Source of the DNA: an uncultured Poribacteria bacterium
GTDB taxonomy: Bacteria > Poribacteria > WGA-4E > PCPOR2b
Length of the DNA: 64,000 bases
NCBI GenBank assembly: GCA_958296125.1
Contig: OY282444.1
Span: 3,815,623 to 3,879,622 of the forward strand
Direction: 5' to 3'
Shown here: piece by piece, positions 8,781-16,781 of the stretch
Layout of the letters: each line of letters begins with the position of its first letter
Numbering within the stretch: the stretch's first letter is position 1
The notes under the pieces: generated by a model
What the model saw: the letters and a program-made list of their open reading frames with translations, nothing else
The model's database searches: none
Told to the model about the DNA's origin: nothing
Translations under genes and position numbers: made by a program

Positions 8781-10715
8781 TTACCACGGGTCGGCATAAG
8801 ATGGCTCGTTCACAAAACGCTCGGTGGTCAGATCTAGCGTAATCTCAGTGCCCGGCGGGAGCGTGACGCGCAAATGTCTGTTGTTTACGACCGCTGTCCG
8901 TGCTTCCGCCCTCAACGGCGGAGGGGCATAACTGCCAGCATATCCACCCAATTCCCCGGGCCAGTCGCTGGTGCGCGCTATGTATGTCGCTGCCCCGAAG
9001 CGGTGCTCACCGAAGCCGCCGGCTTGGATGATCAGCTCCCTTCCTTCATTGGGATTGAGATTCACTAGGCGAACAACTGTGCGTGCCGCTTCCAACTTTT
9101 CGACCAGTGCGCCCACATCTTCGGGCAGGCCGGGACGATGGCGATGAACGTCGAAGTAGCGCAGGCGACAGTGCAGCAGTCCACCATTGTAGATTGGCTG
9201 GGGAGCACCGAGTGTCAATTGGATCAACGCCTCAGACGAAACCGGGTTGCCCCATTGCCAGTGATGGACGTGGTGATGCGTTCCTACCGCGTCATCCTCC
9301 CGAAGCAGAGCAAGGCGGCGACACACGATCTGGTGACTGGCGTGGAGGAGGTGTTCGGGATAGTTCGGATTCTGTCCTGCCAAATATCGGACCCACGGTT
9401 GCTCATGTCCAGAATCCTCCTTGTTGTGGAAGGCAAAGGTCGCGTTCCAGTCGAAAGCCTCCGCTTGGCGCACGCGCTCCATACGCTCCCAGTCTTCGGC
9501 TGCCATCGAAAGATTCCACAGCGTTACTAGATACACGGGGGAGATAGGCTGCCAGTCGAACCAGCCAGCGTCCCCGTATCGGTAAGGCACCAAAAAAGTC
9601 TCGTGCTGCTCACCCATTGAGGCAAACTGGCTATCCCAGCGTTCACTGACGCTCATATCGTATTCGCGGATGTCCTTGACCTCCCCAAGCTCAAGAATAT
9701 GATTCATCTGTTGCCGGGGCAGTTCGAGATATGCGTCGTCGCGGGTTAGTAGATAGGCGTTCGCAGCGGCATCAAGCGTGGCTTTCTGAAGGGTCAGGAA
9801 GCCGTGCGGAAATGTCCAGCCGTATCGTCCTCCATACCACTTGCCGTTACAGTATTCGCCCACCTCCCCGGAGTGGCCGACATTATCTGGCAGGAGTCCG
9901 TTGTTCTGCCGGGCTCGCTCAACCCAAGCGTCGGTGTACTCAACCACCCAGTCGCGGTACTTCTCCTCACCTGTCAGCAGAAAGGCATTCGTAACTAGTG
10001 AGGTAATGGACAAGTTTGTCGGTGTGTCCCCTTTTCTCCAGCGATCAAACAATGCCTGCCCCATGGCGCGGGCTTTATTTGGATCTGCTAGATCCTGCAC
10101 GGTGGAGACGCCGGGCAGATCGAAAAAGGGCAGGCTGTATCGCTCCATGCTGCCACCGAGCGGGGCATAGCTCGCTGTCTCCCGCTCGGACTCCGGCGCG
10201 TAATAGGGGCCCTTGCTACCGTTGAGTCCAGAGAGGACGATTTTGTGTTCAGGGTCGTAGTTGATGGCATCGGGATCTTCGTTGAGGTAAAAGCCTGCAA
10301 AACGCTGAGCTCGCTCACGACGCTTGTGTTCATTCGGCTGCGCTAGACAGAGGTGGAAAAAGAGGATGTCGCTTTCAGACTGGTGCATCTGATCTTCGCG
10401 GATACCGTACTCTTTGTAGACCGTGCCGAGGCGCGTCAACTGTTTGGTAACTGCCTCCCATTGACGATCTGCCAACGTGAGCAGGTGGTCTCCACCGCCC
10501 ATCAGGTAGACGAGGGGCCAATTGAAGAAAGGTTCATAATAGTCGTCGGGGCTGCCGCCACCCCATTCATCTTTCCAGATAAATTCTCCATCTTCCCGCG
10601 TGAAGTGGTCGAGAAAGGGCTGGACCGACTGATTCATCGTGTCGAATAGTCGCCGCTCCCAGACCGCCCAAGAGGGTGGTGTTGTAATTGGTAGGTTAGC
10701 AGATATGTGGATCAT
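8781..10715 (-). CDS. Large unknown protein, probable (alpha/alpha) barrel
   Basis: A protein of about 644 residues, which I do not recognise by family. It is rich in Trp, His and aromatic residues, lacks a signal peptide, and has repeated helical segments around Trp-Val-Glu-Tyr-Thr-Asp-Ala-Trp and Ala-Ala-Asn-Ala-Tyr-Leu-Leu-Thr, as in six-hairpin glycosidase-like (alpha/alpha) barrels; the C-terminal 100 residues look like a beta-sandwich. That architecture suggests a polysaccharide or glycoside-acting enzyme, but this is an inference. The frame is open 15 codons further upstream (to 10760), but AAGGAG falls just before the Met codon at 10715, so that Met is the better start. It is followed upstream by the PhyH gene on the same strand. 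Confidence 0.6.
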   Translation of the reverse strand: MIHISANLPITTPPSWAVWERRLFDTMNQSVQPFLDHFTREDGEFIWKDEWGGGSPDDYYEPFFNWPLVYLMGGGDHLLTLADRQWEAVTKQLTRLGTVYKEYGIREDQMHQSESDILFFHLCLAQPNEHKRRERAQRFAGFYLNEDPDAINYDPEHKIVLSGLNGSKGPYYAPESERETASYAPLGGSMERYSLPFFDLPGVSTVQDLADPNKARAMGQALFDRWRKGDTPTNLSITSLVTNAFLLTGEEKYRDWVVEYTDAWVERARQNNGLLPDNVGHSGEVGEYCNGKWYGGRYGWTFPHGFLTLQKATLDAAANAYLLTRDDAYLELPRQQMNHILELGEVKDIREYDMSVSERWDSQFASMGEQHETFLVPYRYGDAGWFDWQPISPVYLVTLWNLSMAAEDWERMERVRQAEAFDWNATFAFHNKEDSGHEQPWVRYLAGQNPNYPEHLLHASHQIVCRRLALLREDDAVGTHHHVHHWQWGNPVSSEALIQLTLGAPQPIYNGGLLHCRLRYFDVHRHRPGLPEDVGALVEKLEAARTVVRLVNLNPNEGRELIIQAGGFGEHRFGAATYIARTSDWPGELGGYAGSYAPPPLRAEARTAVVNNRHLRVTLPPGTEITLDLTTERFVNEPSYADPW

Positions 10716-10813
10716 CAGAAATGGGTTCTCCTTGTGCGCTATCAACTCATATAGTAGCATACCCCGTATGCCGTAACCTTTATCGTTCGTTGGCTGCTGA
10801 TGTTGTGCTGCCT

Positions 10814-11707
10814 TTACATATCCCCCCGATACGGGGTTGGCCCCTCCGGTCGGTTTTTACGGGGTACTTTTGTCGGATACTTTTCGAGTGCTGTGATCCA
10901 AGCCTGACACCACTCCTCATAATCGGTTTCGGAATCTGGAGAAAGGCGGCTACGCGCATCAAAGCTGGGCCAAAAGGCGCGCCCCGTGGGCGTTCCTCTT
11001 TTCTGGTAACGTATATCCATGCTCCAACGGATTGCATCGGTGTTATTCGCCCCTGACGAATGGGGGGTGAGTTTGTGAATAAAGATAACATCACCCTTTT
11101 TCATCGGCACCGAAACCCAATCCCCATCTGGCAGGCTATCGCCCCAGTATACCGTGCGGTGCTTGTGTATCCGAGGCATCACTCGCAGACAACCGTTCTC
11201 CTCTGTGGTATCGCACAAAGGGATCCAGACGGTCAGGACGAAGGTTGCATCCGCTTCCTCATGGAAGAATATGGCATCTTGGTGCCAGAAGACGACATTG
11301 GAGTTCCGCCCTTGCTCTAGGTCCGAGGGCAGCTTTGCCCGTATATGCGTCATGGGGCTACAGCAGATTTCTGGGCCGATAAGGCTCTCGATCAGATCCA
11401 GCAGCCGCTTGTTTCGCATAAAATGAAAGGTCCCTTTACCTCGGATATGACCCACATCCAGAAATGTATCCGACTCGAAATAGGTCGTCTCGTCTTCGTC
11501 GCATATCCGAGCGAGCCGTGTTTCAAACGGTTTGTCCGCGTATGGTTGGCTGATTCGACCGTCAGCGTACAGATCTTTGGCGAGCTTGTCTATAACGCCC
11601 TCATAGTCCTGAATCACCGGATCAAAGTCGGCATCCTGTAGTGCTGCCTCAAGCACCACGTACCCCTCCTCTTTGAAATGCTCAAGTTGTTCCTTTGTCA
11701 GCGTCAT
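10814..11707 (-). CDS. Phytanoyl-CoA dioxygenase family (PhyH) protein
   Basis: A 297-residue Fe(II)/2-oxoglutarate oxygenase. It begins with the common PhyH start Thr-Lys-Glu-Gln-Leu-Glu-x-Phe-Lys-Glu-Glu-Gly-Tyr-Val-Val. The iron-binding His-x-Asp is in Phe-Trp-His-Gln-Asp-Ala, and the distal His is in Thr-Pro-His-Ser-Ser-Gly, followed by the 2-oxoglutarate-binding Arg in Ile-Arg-Trp-Ser-Met-Asp. The substrate is unknown; bacterial members hydroxylate many small molecules. It lies 98 bases upstream of the large unknown gene on the same strand, and the two may be co-transcribed. It is one of three PhyH genes in this window. Confidence 0.88.
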   Translation of the reverse strand: MTLTKEQLEHFKEEGYVVLEAALQDADFDPVIQDYEGVIDKLAKDLYADGRISQPYADKPFETRLARICDEDETTYFESDTFLDVGHIRGKGTFHFMRNKRLLDLIESLIGPEICCSPMTHIRAKLPSDLEQGRNSNVVFWHQDAIFFHEEADATFVLTVWIPLCDTTEENGCLRVMPRIHKHRTVYWGDSLPDGDWVSVPMKKGDVIFIHKLTPHSSGANNTDAIRWSMDIRYQKRGTPTGRAFWPSFDARSRLSPDSETDYEEWCQAWITALEKYPTKVPRKNRPEGPTPYRGDM

Positions 11708-11855
11708 CTGTCAGTCCTTTCAGTCGTGAAAAACACCATTTAATATCTGAATTTTAACGGCAACAAGCCTTGAAACTTTAGGGGGACATTATACGCCGAG
11801 GCGGGAAGGGTGTAAAGGGGAAATTAGAGGCGGATTTTTACGCTCACAGATCCGC

Positions 11856-11884
11856 TTGCATTTCATATTAGAACGTGATATAAT
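11856..11884 (+). promoter_or_regulatory. Possible promoter for the GNAT gene
   Basis: TTGCAT at 11856-11861 and a perfect TATAAT at 11879-11884 are 17 bases apart. They lie in the 333-base gap (11708-12040) between two divergently transcribed genes. Nothing else stands out in that gap apart from a weak inverted repeat of GCGGAT/ATCCGC at about 11830-11855. Confidence 0.4.
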
Positions 11885-12040
11885 ACCACACATAGCTGCT
11901 AAATCCTTTTTGACATTGAATAATAATCCGCTCCCAGACTTTTGGAAGTTTTTTTTGTTTACCCAAAACCGGAAAGATTGACGGATCGGTGCGGTCCTAT
12001 CGACAATCTCTCCCCGGTGTGAATCCGATCGAATCACAAA

Positions 12041-13018
12041 ATGTACAATAAACTGACAGATGTTAAACTCAAAACCGGCGAGACAATGGAGGTCGGCGTT
12101 ATCATTGCTCCAGACGAAGCGCATGCGGAACAGATCAAACCGTTCTTGGCACACAAGGGAGGTGGCTTCAAGTGGCATCTGAAACGCTCTGTTGTTGAAC
12201 CGCTCGATGCTTTGGAGACGCGCTTCTACGTCGGCAAAGTGGATGGGGAAATCATCGCAAACATCATGATAGTTGAACACGGGCACGTCGGTATCCTTGG
12301 GCATGTCTTCACGACACCGATGCAACGTCGCAAAGGTGCTTGTCAATCGGTAATGCAGTTTCAAATGGAGGATTTCCGTCAGCGGGCCGGTGAGGCACTC
12401 TATCTCGGAACCGGATACAACAGCCACCCCTACTATATCTACAACAGTTTCGGCTTTGAGAGTGTTTTCCCCGGTTCAGGATTCATGAAATACCGGGTAG
12501 CTGATGACTTCGATGACCGTTACTTTGCCGAGACCCTCGTTCATGCGAAAGAGGTGGTATGGCATGATTGGTCCAAGATGACTGCCCTAACAGGTATCGT
12601 AGAGGGCGATTATCTCCGCAGCATCGCATTCGGCATCTATGGACCTGCAAATTTCGAGGGTGGCTTTCTTGAGTTCAAACAGGTGCTAGAAAATGGGGAT
12701 GCCTACCACGACGCAAAGCTGCTGGAATCGGACTCCGGCGCAGTTGTTGGCGTGGCAACAGTTTCTTGGGATACGCGTTGGCGACCCGATACAGCGGTGT
12801 TGGATGTTTTCATTCATCCGAACTTCTATGCGTCAGCGTCGGTGTTGCTTGAAGCGATCGATTTTCCAGATGCCAAAATCCAGTGTTATGTTGAATCAAC
12901 CGCAGCGAGTAAAGCCGAGGCGGTCCAAAATGTGGGATTTCGCCACGAAGCGACGTTGAAAAACCAAATCCAACATCAGGATGGGGGCGTTGATGTGTTG
13001 ATCTTTGCACACAACTAA
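12041..13018 (+). CDS. GNAT family N-acetyltransferase
   Basis: A 325-residue protein whose N-terminal half is a GNAT fold. The acetyl-CoA pyrophosphate-binding motif A is visible as His-Val-Phe-Thr-Thr-Pro-x-Gln-Arg-Arg-Lys-Gly-Ala near residue 95, followed by Tyr-Asn-Ser-His-Pro-Tyr-Tyr-Ile-Tyr-Asn-Ser-Phe-Gly-Phe, the usual beta5-alpha4 region. The C-terminal 150 residues may be a second, degenerate GNAT-like domain. The acceptor substrate is unknown. The alcohol dehydrogenase follows after about 60 bases, so the two may share an operon. The ATG start at 12041 lacks a clear Shine-Dalgarno sequence. Confidence 0.72.
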   Translation: MYNKLTDVKLKTGETMEVGVIIAPDEAHAEQIKPFLAHKGGGFKWHLKRSVVEPLDALETRFYVGKVDGEIIANIMIVEHGHVGILGHVFTTPMQRRKGACQSVMQFQMEDFRQRAGEALYLGTGYNSHPYYIYNSFGFESVFPGSGFMKYRVADDFDDRYFAETLVHAKEVVWHDWSKMTALTGIVEGDYLRSIAFGIYGPANFEGGFLEFKQVLENGDAYHDAKLLESDSGAVVGVATVSWDTRWRPDTAVLDVFIHPNFYASASVLLEAIDFPDAKIQCYVESTAASKAEAVQNVGFRHEATLKNQIQHQDGGVDVLIFAHN

Positions 13019-13077
13019 ACAACCCCGGCACTCGATGTAGAAATACGGTGCCGTCAACCATTACGGGGAGAAATCAG

Positions 13078-14070
13078 ATGCTTGGTGTCCAGCTTTTGGG
13101 AAACGAAACAGTCACCGTCAAAGAATATCCCGAACCGACACGCAATGAGAACGACTTATTGATTCAGGTTAAGGCATCAGGAATCTGTGGGAGTGAGATG
13201 CACGGCTACCGCAGCCCAACTCCTCAAGCGTCCAATGGTGGACACGAAGTCGCGGGGGAGGTTATTGAGGCGGGCGGGTCAACAAAATTCAAGGTTGGGG
13301 ACCACGTTGGGGTCCACGCCGTTTGGGGGTGCGGGGATTGTCGGTGGTGTGGGGTTGGAAAATATACCTATTGTAATAATCGCATAGGCGGCGGTTCGGG
13401 AACCCATGTGGAGCGGCTCGCTGCCCCAGACCATGTTTGTCTCAAGCTGCCTGAAGACATCCCGTTTGATGTCGGGGTCCTTCTGACCGGCGACGGCCTC
13501 GGTGTCCCTTATCATGTCAGTCAACGCCTTAACACCAAAGGCGGGGATTTTGTCTGCATCTTGGGAGCAGGGCCCGTCGGGCTTGGAAACACCATCGTGC
13601 AATCGTTCCTAGGAGCGGAAGTGATAGTTATTGACATCAACGACTATCGACTTTCCCTCGCAAAGGCAGCCGGTGCCGCACACACTATCAATTCAAAGGA
13701 AACCGACCCCCTTGAGGCGGTCACAGAAATTACCCACGGTATGCTTGTGGACAAGTGTATTGAGGCGGCTGGACACCCAGAGACGCTCAAGCTTGCCCTC
13801 ATATTGGTTGGAGTGGCAGGGGCGGTCATGTGCGTTGGCGAACAGGGCGATTTGCCAATCAGTCCAAGCCGGGATCTAATTCGGAAGGACCTCACGCTGA
13901 TGGGGAGTTGGTTTTATCACTACGCAGAATATCCCGCTATGCTCAATCTGTATCGACGCGGTTTACCCATCGGACGGATGATTACCGACCACTTTCCACT
14001 TGTCGAAGCACAGACAGCGTTTAGCAAATTTGCCAACGGGCAGGCGGGCAAGGTGATGCTTGAACCTTGA
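13078..14070 (+). CDS. Zinc-dependent alcohol dehydrogenase (MDR superfamily)
   Basis: About 330 residues. The catalytic-zinc Cys is in Gly-Ile-Cys-Gly-Ser-Glu and the His-Glu pair is in Gly-Gly-His-Glu-Val-Ala-Gly. The structural-zinc lobe shows Cys-Gly-Asp-Cys-Arg-Trp-Cys and a later Cys. The Rossmann motif is Gly-Ala-Gly-Pro-Val-Gly-Leu-Gly near residue 170. It resembles threonine/sorbitol dehydrogenase-like enzymes of unknown substrate. The frame is open 10 codons further upstream, but GGGGAG lies 8 bases before ATG 13078, which is the better start. Confidence 0.85.
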   Translation: MLGVQLLGNETVTVKEYPEPTRNENDLLIQVKASGICGSEMHGYRSPTPQASNGGHEVAGEVIEAGGSTKFKVGDHVGVHAVWGCGDCRWCGVGKYTYCNNRIGGGSGTHVERLAAPDHVCLKLPEDIPFDVGVLLTGDGLGVPYHVSQRLNTKGGDFVCILGAGPVGLGNTIVQSFLGAEVIVIDINDYRLSLAKAAGAAHTINSKETDPLEAVTEITHGMLVDKCIEAAGHPETLKLALILVGVAGAVMCVGEQGDLPISPSRDLIRKDLTLMGSWFYHYAEYPAMLNLYRRGLPIGRMITDHFPLVEAQTAFSKFANGQAGKVMLEP

Positions 14071-14085
14071 GCTGCGAATTTGGTG

Positions 14086-14114
14086 TTGACATGGTTTTAG
14101 CCCAATGATATATT
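14086..14114 (+). promoter_or_regulatory. Sigma70-type promoter for the SDR gene
   Basis: TTGACA at 14086-14091 is a perfect -35 hexamer, and TATATT at 14109-14114 follows after 17 bases. The SDR start codon is 55 bases downstream and is preceded by AAGGAG. The site probably drives the SDR and glycosyltransferase genes. Confidence 0.6.
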
Positions 14115-14168
14115 TATTTGTCTATATTGGATGGAGTATGGCATAAAATATATCAATAAGGAGAAATA

Positions 14169-14960
14169 ATGGATCTCGGACTCAAGGATAAAGTTGCAGT
14201 CGTTGGGGCATCAAGTAAAGGGCTTGGCAAAGCCATCGCGCTCGGTCTGGCGGAAGAAGGCGCGAGGGTGACAATCTGCGCTCGGGATGCGGATACACTG
14301 GAGGAGACAGCCTCTGAAATTCGTGAAAAAACAGGAGCGGAAGTCTTGGCAGTCCCAGCGGATGTCAGTCAACCGGAGCAGGTCAGCGAGCTGATTGCCA
14401 AAGCCATCGATCGATTCGGCGGAATTGATATTCTTGTCAGTAACGCCGGTGGCCCCAGGGCGGGTCGGTTCGCAGATCTATCACCCGAAGATTACCAAAC
14501 CGCACTGCACCTCAACCTACTCAGCACGATTAACCTATGCCGGGGTGTTGCGCCGAGTATGAAAGCACGTGGCGGAGGTCGCATAATCAATCTGACCTCT
14601 GTTTCCGTCAAACAACCGGTAGATGGATTGATGCTATCCAACATGGCGCGGACCGGTGTCATTGGGTTCGCCAAAACGCTTGCGTCCGAGCTTGCCCCTG
14701 ACAATATCCTTGTCAATAATGTCTGTCCGGGGGTTATCTTCACCGATCGGATTAAACAGCTAGCCACTGTGAGGGCGGAGGAGGCGGGTATAACGTATGA
14801 GGCAGCCCTCGCAAATATGACCCAAGATATACCACTCGGTCGAATTGGCGAGCCGAAGGAATTTGCCAATCTCGTTGTATTCCTCGCCTCCGAACCCGCG
14901 AGCTATCTCACCGGCACCACAATCCAAGTGGATGGCGGTATGGTAAAGGGGCTGCTTTAA
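14169..14960 (+). CDS. SDR family oxidoreductase with atypical active site
   Basis: A 263-residue Rossmann protein resembling the FabG-like SDRs: Gly-Ala-Ser-Ser-Lys-Gly-Leu-Gly near residue 13, Asn-Ala-Gly-Gly near 92 and a C-terminal Tyr-Leu-Thr-Gly-Thr-Thr-Ile-Gln-Val-Asp-Gly-Gly. The active-site segment is abnormal. After the Ser of Leu-Thr-Ser-Val-Ser, the expected Tyr-x3-Lys is replaced by Leu-Ser-Asn-Met-Ala-Arg-Thr-Gly. I recall a subgroup of beta-ketoacyl-reductase-like SDRs with exactly this departure, whose activity is not settled. AAGGAG precedes the ATG by 7 bases. The next gene starts directly after the stop codon. Confidence 0.85.
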   Translation: MDLGLKDKVAVVGASSKGLGKAIALGLAEEGARVTICARDADTLEETASEIREKTGAEVLAVPADVSQPEQVSELIAKAIDRFGGIDILVSNAGGPRAGRFADLSPEDYQTALHLNLLSTINLCRGVAPSMKARGGGRIINLTSVSVKQPVDGLMLSNMARTGVIGFAKTLASELAPDNILVNNVCPGVIFTDRIKQLATVRAEEAGITYEAALANMTQDIPLGRIGEPKEFANLVVFLASEPASYLTGTTIQVDGGMVKGLL

Positions 14961-15755
14961 TTGAGAGAATTGGAACACCCGGTGAGTGGGAATCCCGCAC
15001 ACCGTTCCCCAACCCTGTCGGTTATCATCCCGGCCTTCAATGAGGCACGAACGATTGGACTGGTTGTTGAAGCGGTTAAAGAGATACCAATCGACACAGA
15101 AATTATTGTTGTCAACGACGGTTCAACCGATGAGACATCTGCAATCTTGGAACGGATGCGCGCTGACCCGAGGTTAAAAATTCTTCAGTGCAAAGAAAAT
15201 CGTGGAAAAGGGTGCGCGATTCGGCTTGGGCTGGAACAGGTTACCGGCGAGTTTGTGGTTATTCAAGATGCCGACCTGGAGCTCTATCCGAGAGATCTGA
15301 TGCCAATTCTGGAAGCGTTGCAAAAAGGGGTTGCCGAAGTGGTCTACGGTTCAAGATTCCTAAATGGTAAAAAACGGGCAAGCTTGAAAACCTACATCGC
15401 GAATTGTATGCTTGCCAGTTTCACAAATCTGTTGTATCATGTACGCATCACTGACGAGGCGACATGTTACAAGGCATTTAACACGAGTCTGGTAGCCAAC
15501 CTCAATCTGACGGCTCAAGGGTTTGAGTTCTGCCCGGAAGTGACAGCAAAGGTGCTACGCGCAGGCTATCATATCCACGAAGTGCCTATTTCCTACTTTC
15601 CACGCACCAAACAAGGTGGGAAAAAACTTCGATTCTGGAGGGAGGGCATCCGTGCAGCGTGGACCCTGCTTAAATATCGCTTTGCCTCCACGTCGAAAAT
15701 CCTTAAAAACAAGGTTTGTCCAATAAGAAAACAACTCAATTCTTGGCAAAATTGA
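14961..15755 (+). CDS. Family 2 glycosyltransferase (dolichol-phosphate mannosyltransferase-like)
   Basis: A 264-residue GT-A enzyme that starts with TTG directly after the SDR stop, a sign of translational coupling. The N-terminal Val-Ile-Ile-Pro-Ala-Phe-Asn-Glu, the Val-Val-Asn-Asp-Gly-Ser-Thr-Asp nucleotide-binding motif and the metal-binding Gln-Asp-Ala-Asp-Leu-Glu near residue 94 fit the DPM1/DPG-synthase-like group, which transfers a sugar to a polyprenyl phosphate. There is no C-terminal membrane domain, as in soluble members. A Gln-Gly-Phe-Glu-Phe-Cys-Pro-Glu stretch near residue 180 is also typical. TTG as start is inferred because no ATG lies upstream of the first conserved strand. 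Confidence 0.8.
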   Translation: MRELEHPVSGNPAHRSPTLSVIIPAFNEARTIGLVVEAVKEIPIDTEIIVVNDGSTDETSAILERMRADPRLKILQCKENRGKGCAIRLGLEQVTGEFVVIQDADLELYPRDLMPILEALQKGVAEVVYGSRFLNGKKRASLKTYIANCMLASFTNLLYHVRITDEATCYKAFNTSLVANLNLTAQGFEFCPEVTAKVLRAGYHIHEVPISYFPRTKQGGKKLRFWREGIRAAWTLLKYRFASTSKILKNKVCPIRKQLNSWQN

Positions 15756-15848
15756 ATGGTTTTCACCGATCTGAATTCAATCTGGTCAACTTTGCTGTGA
15801 AATGTAACAGATGGAACACTCTTAATCTCAATAAGGAAGGGAACTCAA

Positions 15849-16271
15849 ATGGCAGATCAAATGAAACGCGAAGTGACTTTGAACATTCCGATACATCCTA
15901 ATATGGAACTAGTCGCTGCACAGACCGCTTCTATCATCGCAGAGATTATGGATTTTGAGGAAATTCATATTGATGAGATTCAGTTGGCTATCATTGAAAC
16001 CTGCATCAACGCTTTTGAACATAGCAATAGCGAAGACAGTAAAGTAACAGTCACCTACGTTGTCACAGATGATGAACTGGAGCTAAAAATTGCAGATCAT
16101 GGCGTTGGGTTTGGCACGGACAAAACCTCGCTTTTAACAGGAGAAGCTGGGGCTCAAGCCATGCAAAAACGAGGGTGGGGGTTGGAAATCATTCGGGAGA
16201 TGATGGATAAGGTGGAAATCGACAGCGGTGATGAAGGCACAACCATCACAATGCTCAAAAAAAGAGCGTAA
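15849..16271 (+). CDS. RsbW/SpoIIAB-like anti-sigma serine kinase (HATPase)
   Basis: A 140-residue GHKL ATPase. The N-box Glu-Thr-Cys-Ile-Asn-Ala-Phe-Glu-His, the G1 Ala-Asp-His-Gly-Val-Gly-Phe and the G2 Lys-Arg-Gly-Trp-Gly-Leu-Glu-Ile-Ile-Arg are all present. The length and order fit RsbW-type anti-sigma kinases, which phosphorylate a STAS antagonist. The STAS gene follows after 55 bases and a PP2C phosphatase after that, so the whole partner-switching circuit is present. No sigma-factor gene is adjacent, so the output may be a sigma factor elsewhere or another target. AAGGAAGGGA lies just before ATG 15849. Confidence 0.85.
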   Translation: MADQMKREVTLNIPIHPNMELVAAQTASIIAEIMDFEEIHIDEIQLAIIETCINAFEHSNSEDSKVTVTYVVTDDELELKIADHGVGFGTDKTSLLTGEAGAQAMQKRGWGLEIIREMMDKVEIDSGDEGTTITMLKKRA

Positions 16272-16326
16272 TCAAAAATAGGAAACCTGAGCCACCACCT
16301 AAAAATTTTGATGAAGGAGGACACAC

Positions 16327-16671
16327 ATGGCGACATCTTTTAAGCTCGACACGCGTACCGAAGACGGTTACGCTGTTATTCAAACAGATGGATATCTAAA
16401 CGGACCGACAGCGGAACAACTTGCCGAAACTGCCAAGGACCTGATGAACCAAGGATACAGCACATTGGTGATTAACCTTGAAAAAACACGGCTTGTGAAT
16501 AGCATTGGCATTTCCATCCTGATTGAAATTATCGAATTCCTTGACGAACGCGGGGGAGGACTGCATTTCTGCCACTTAACGCCTGTTATTGAGCGGACTT
16601 TCAAAATGATGGGGCTCGCTCAACATGCCGAGATTCATCGCGATGAGGCATCCGCAACGACTAACTTGTAA
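16327..16671 (+). CDS. STAS-domain anti-sigma factor antagonist
   Basis: A 114-residue protein of RsbV/SpoIIAA type. The phosphorylation loop is Arg-Leu-Val-Asn-Ser-Ile-Gly-Ile-Ser near residue 57, with the expected Ser followed by Ile/Gly. In the family the dephosphorylated form binds the RsbW-like kinase and frees its target. The kinase gene is directly upstream and the phosphatase gene 110 bases downstream. GAAGGAGG precedes ATG 16327 by 7 bases. Confidence 0.85.
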   Translation: MATSFKLDTRTEDGYAVIQTDGYLNGPTAEQLAETAKDLMNQGYSTLVINLEKTRLVNSIGISILIEIIEFLDERGGGLHFCHLTPVIERTFKMMGLAQHAEIHRDEASATTNL

Positions 16672-16781
16672 TTGGACTGTTTGGGCACGACTGATCCAGA
16701 TTAACCCATAACACGGCTCCACATCCGCGCAATCTACGATAAATTATCAATCCTAATCAACCAATCAGAGGTAATTAAGAG

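Noticed and set aside
11789-12427. 212-codon minus-strand frame over the start of the GNAT gene
   Set aside because: It is antisense to the conserved acetyl-CoA-binding region of the GNAT gene and shows no motif of its own.
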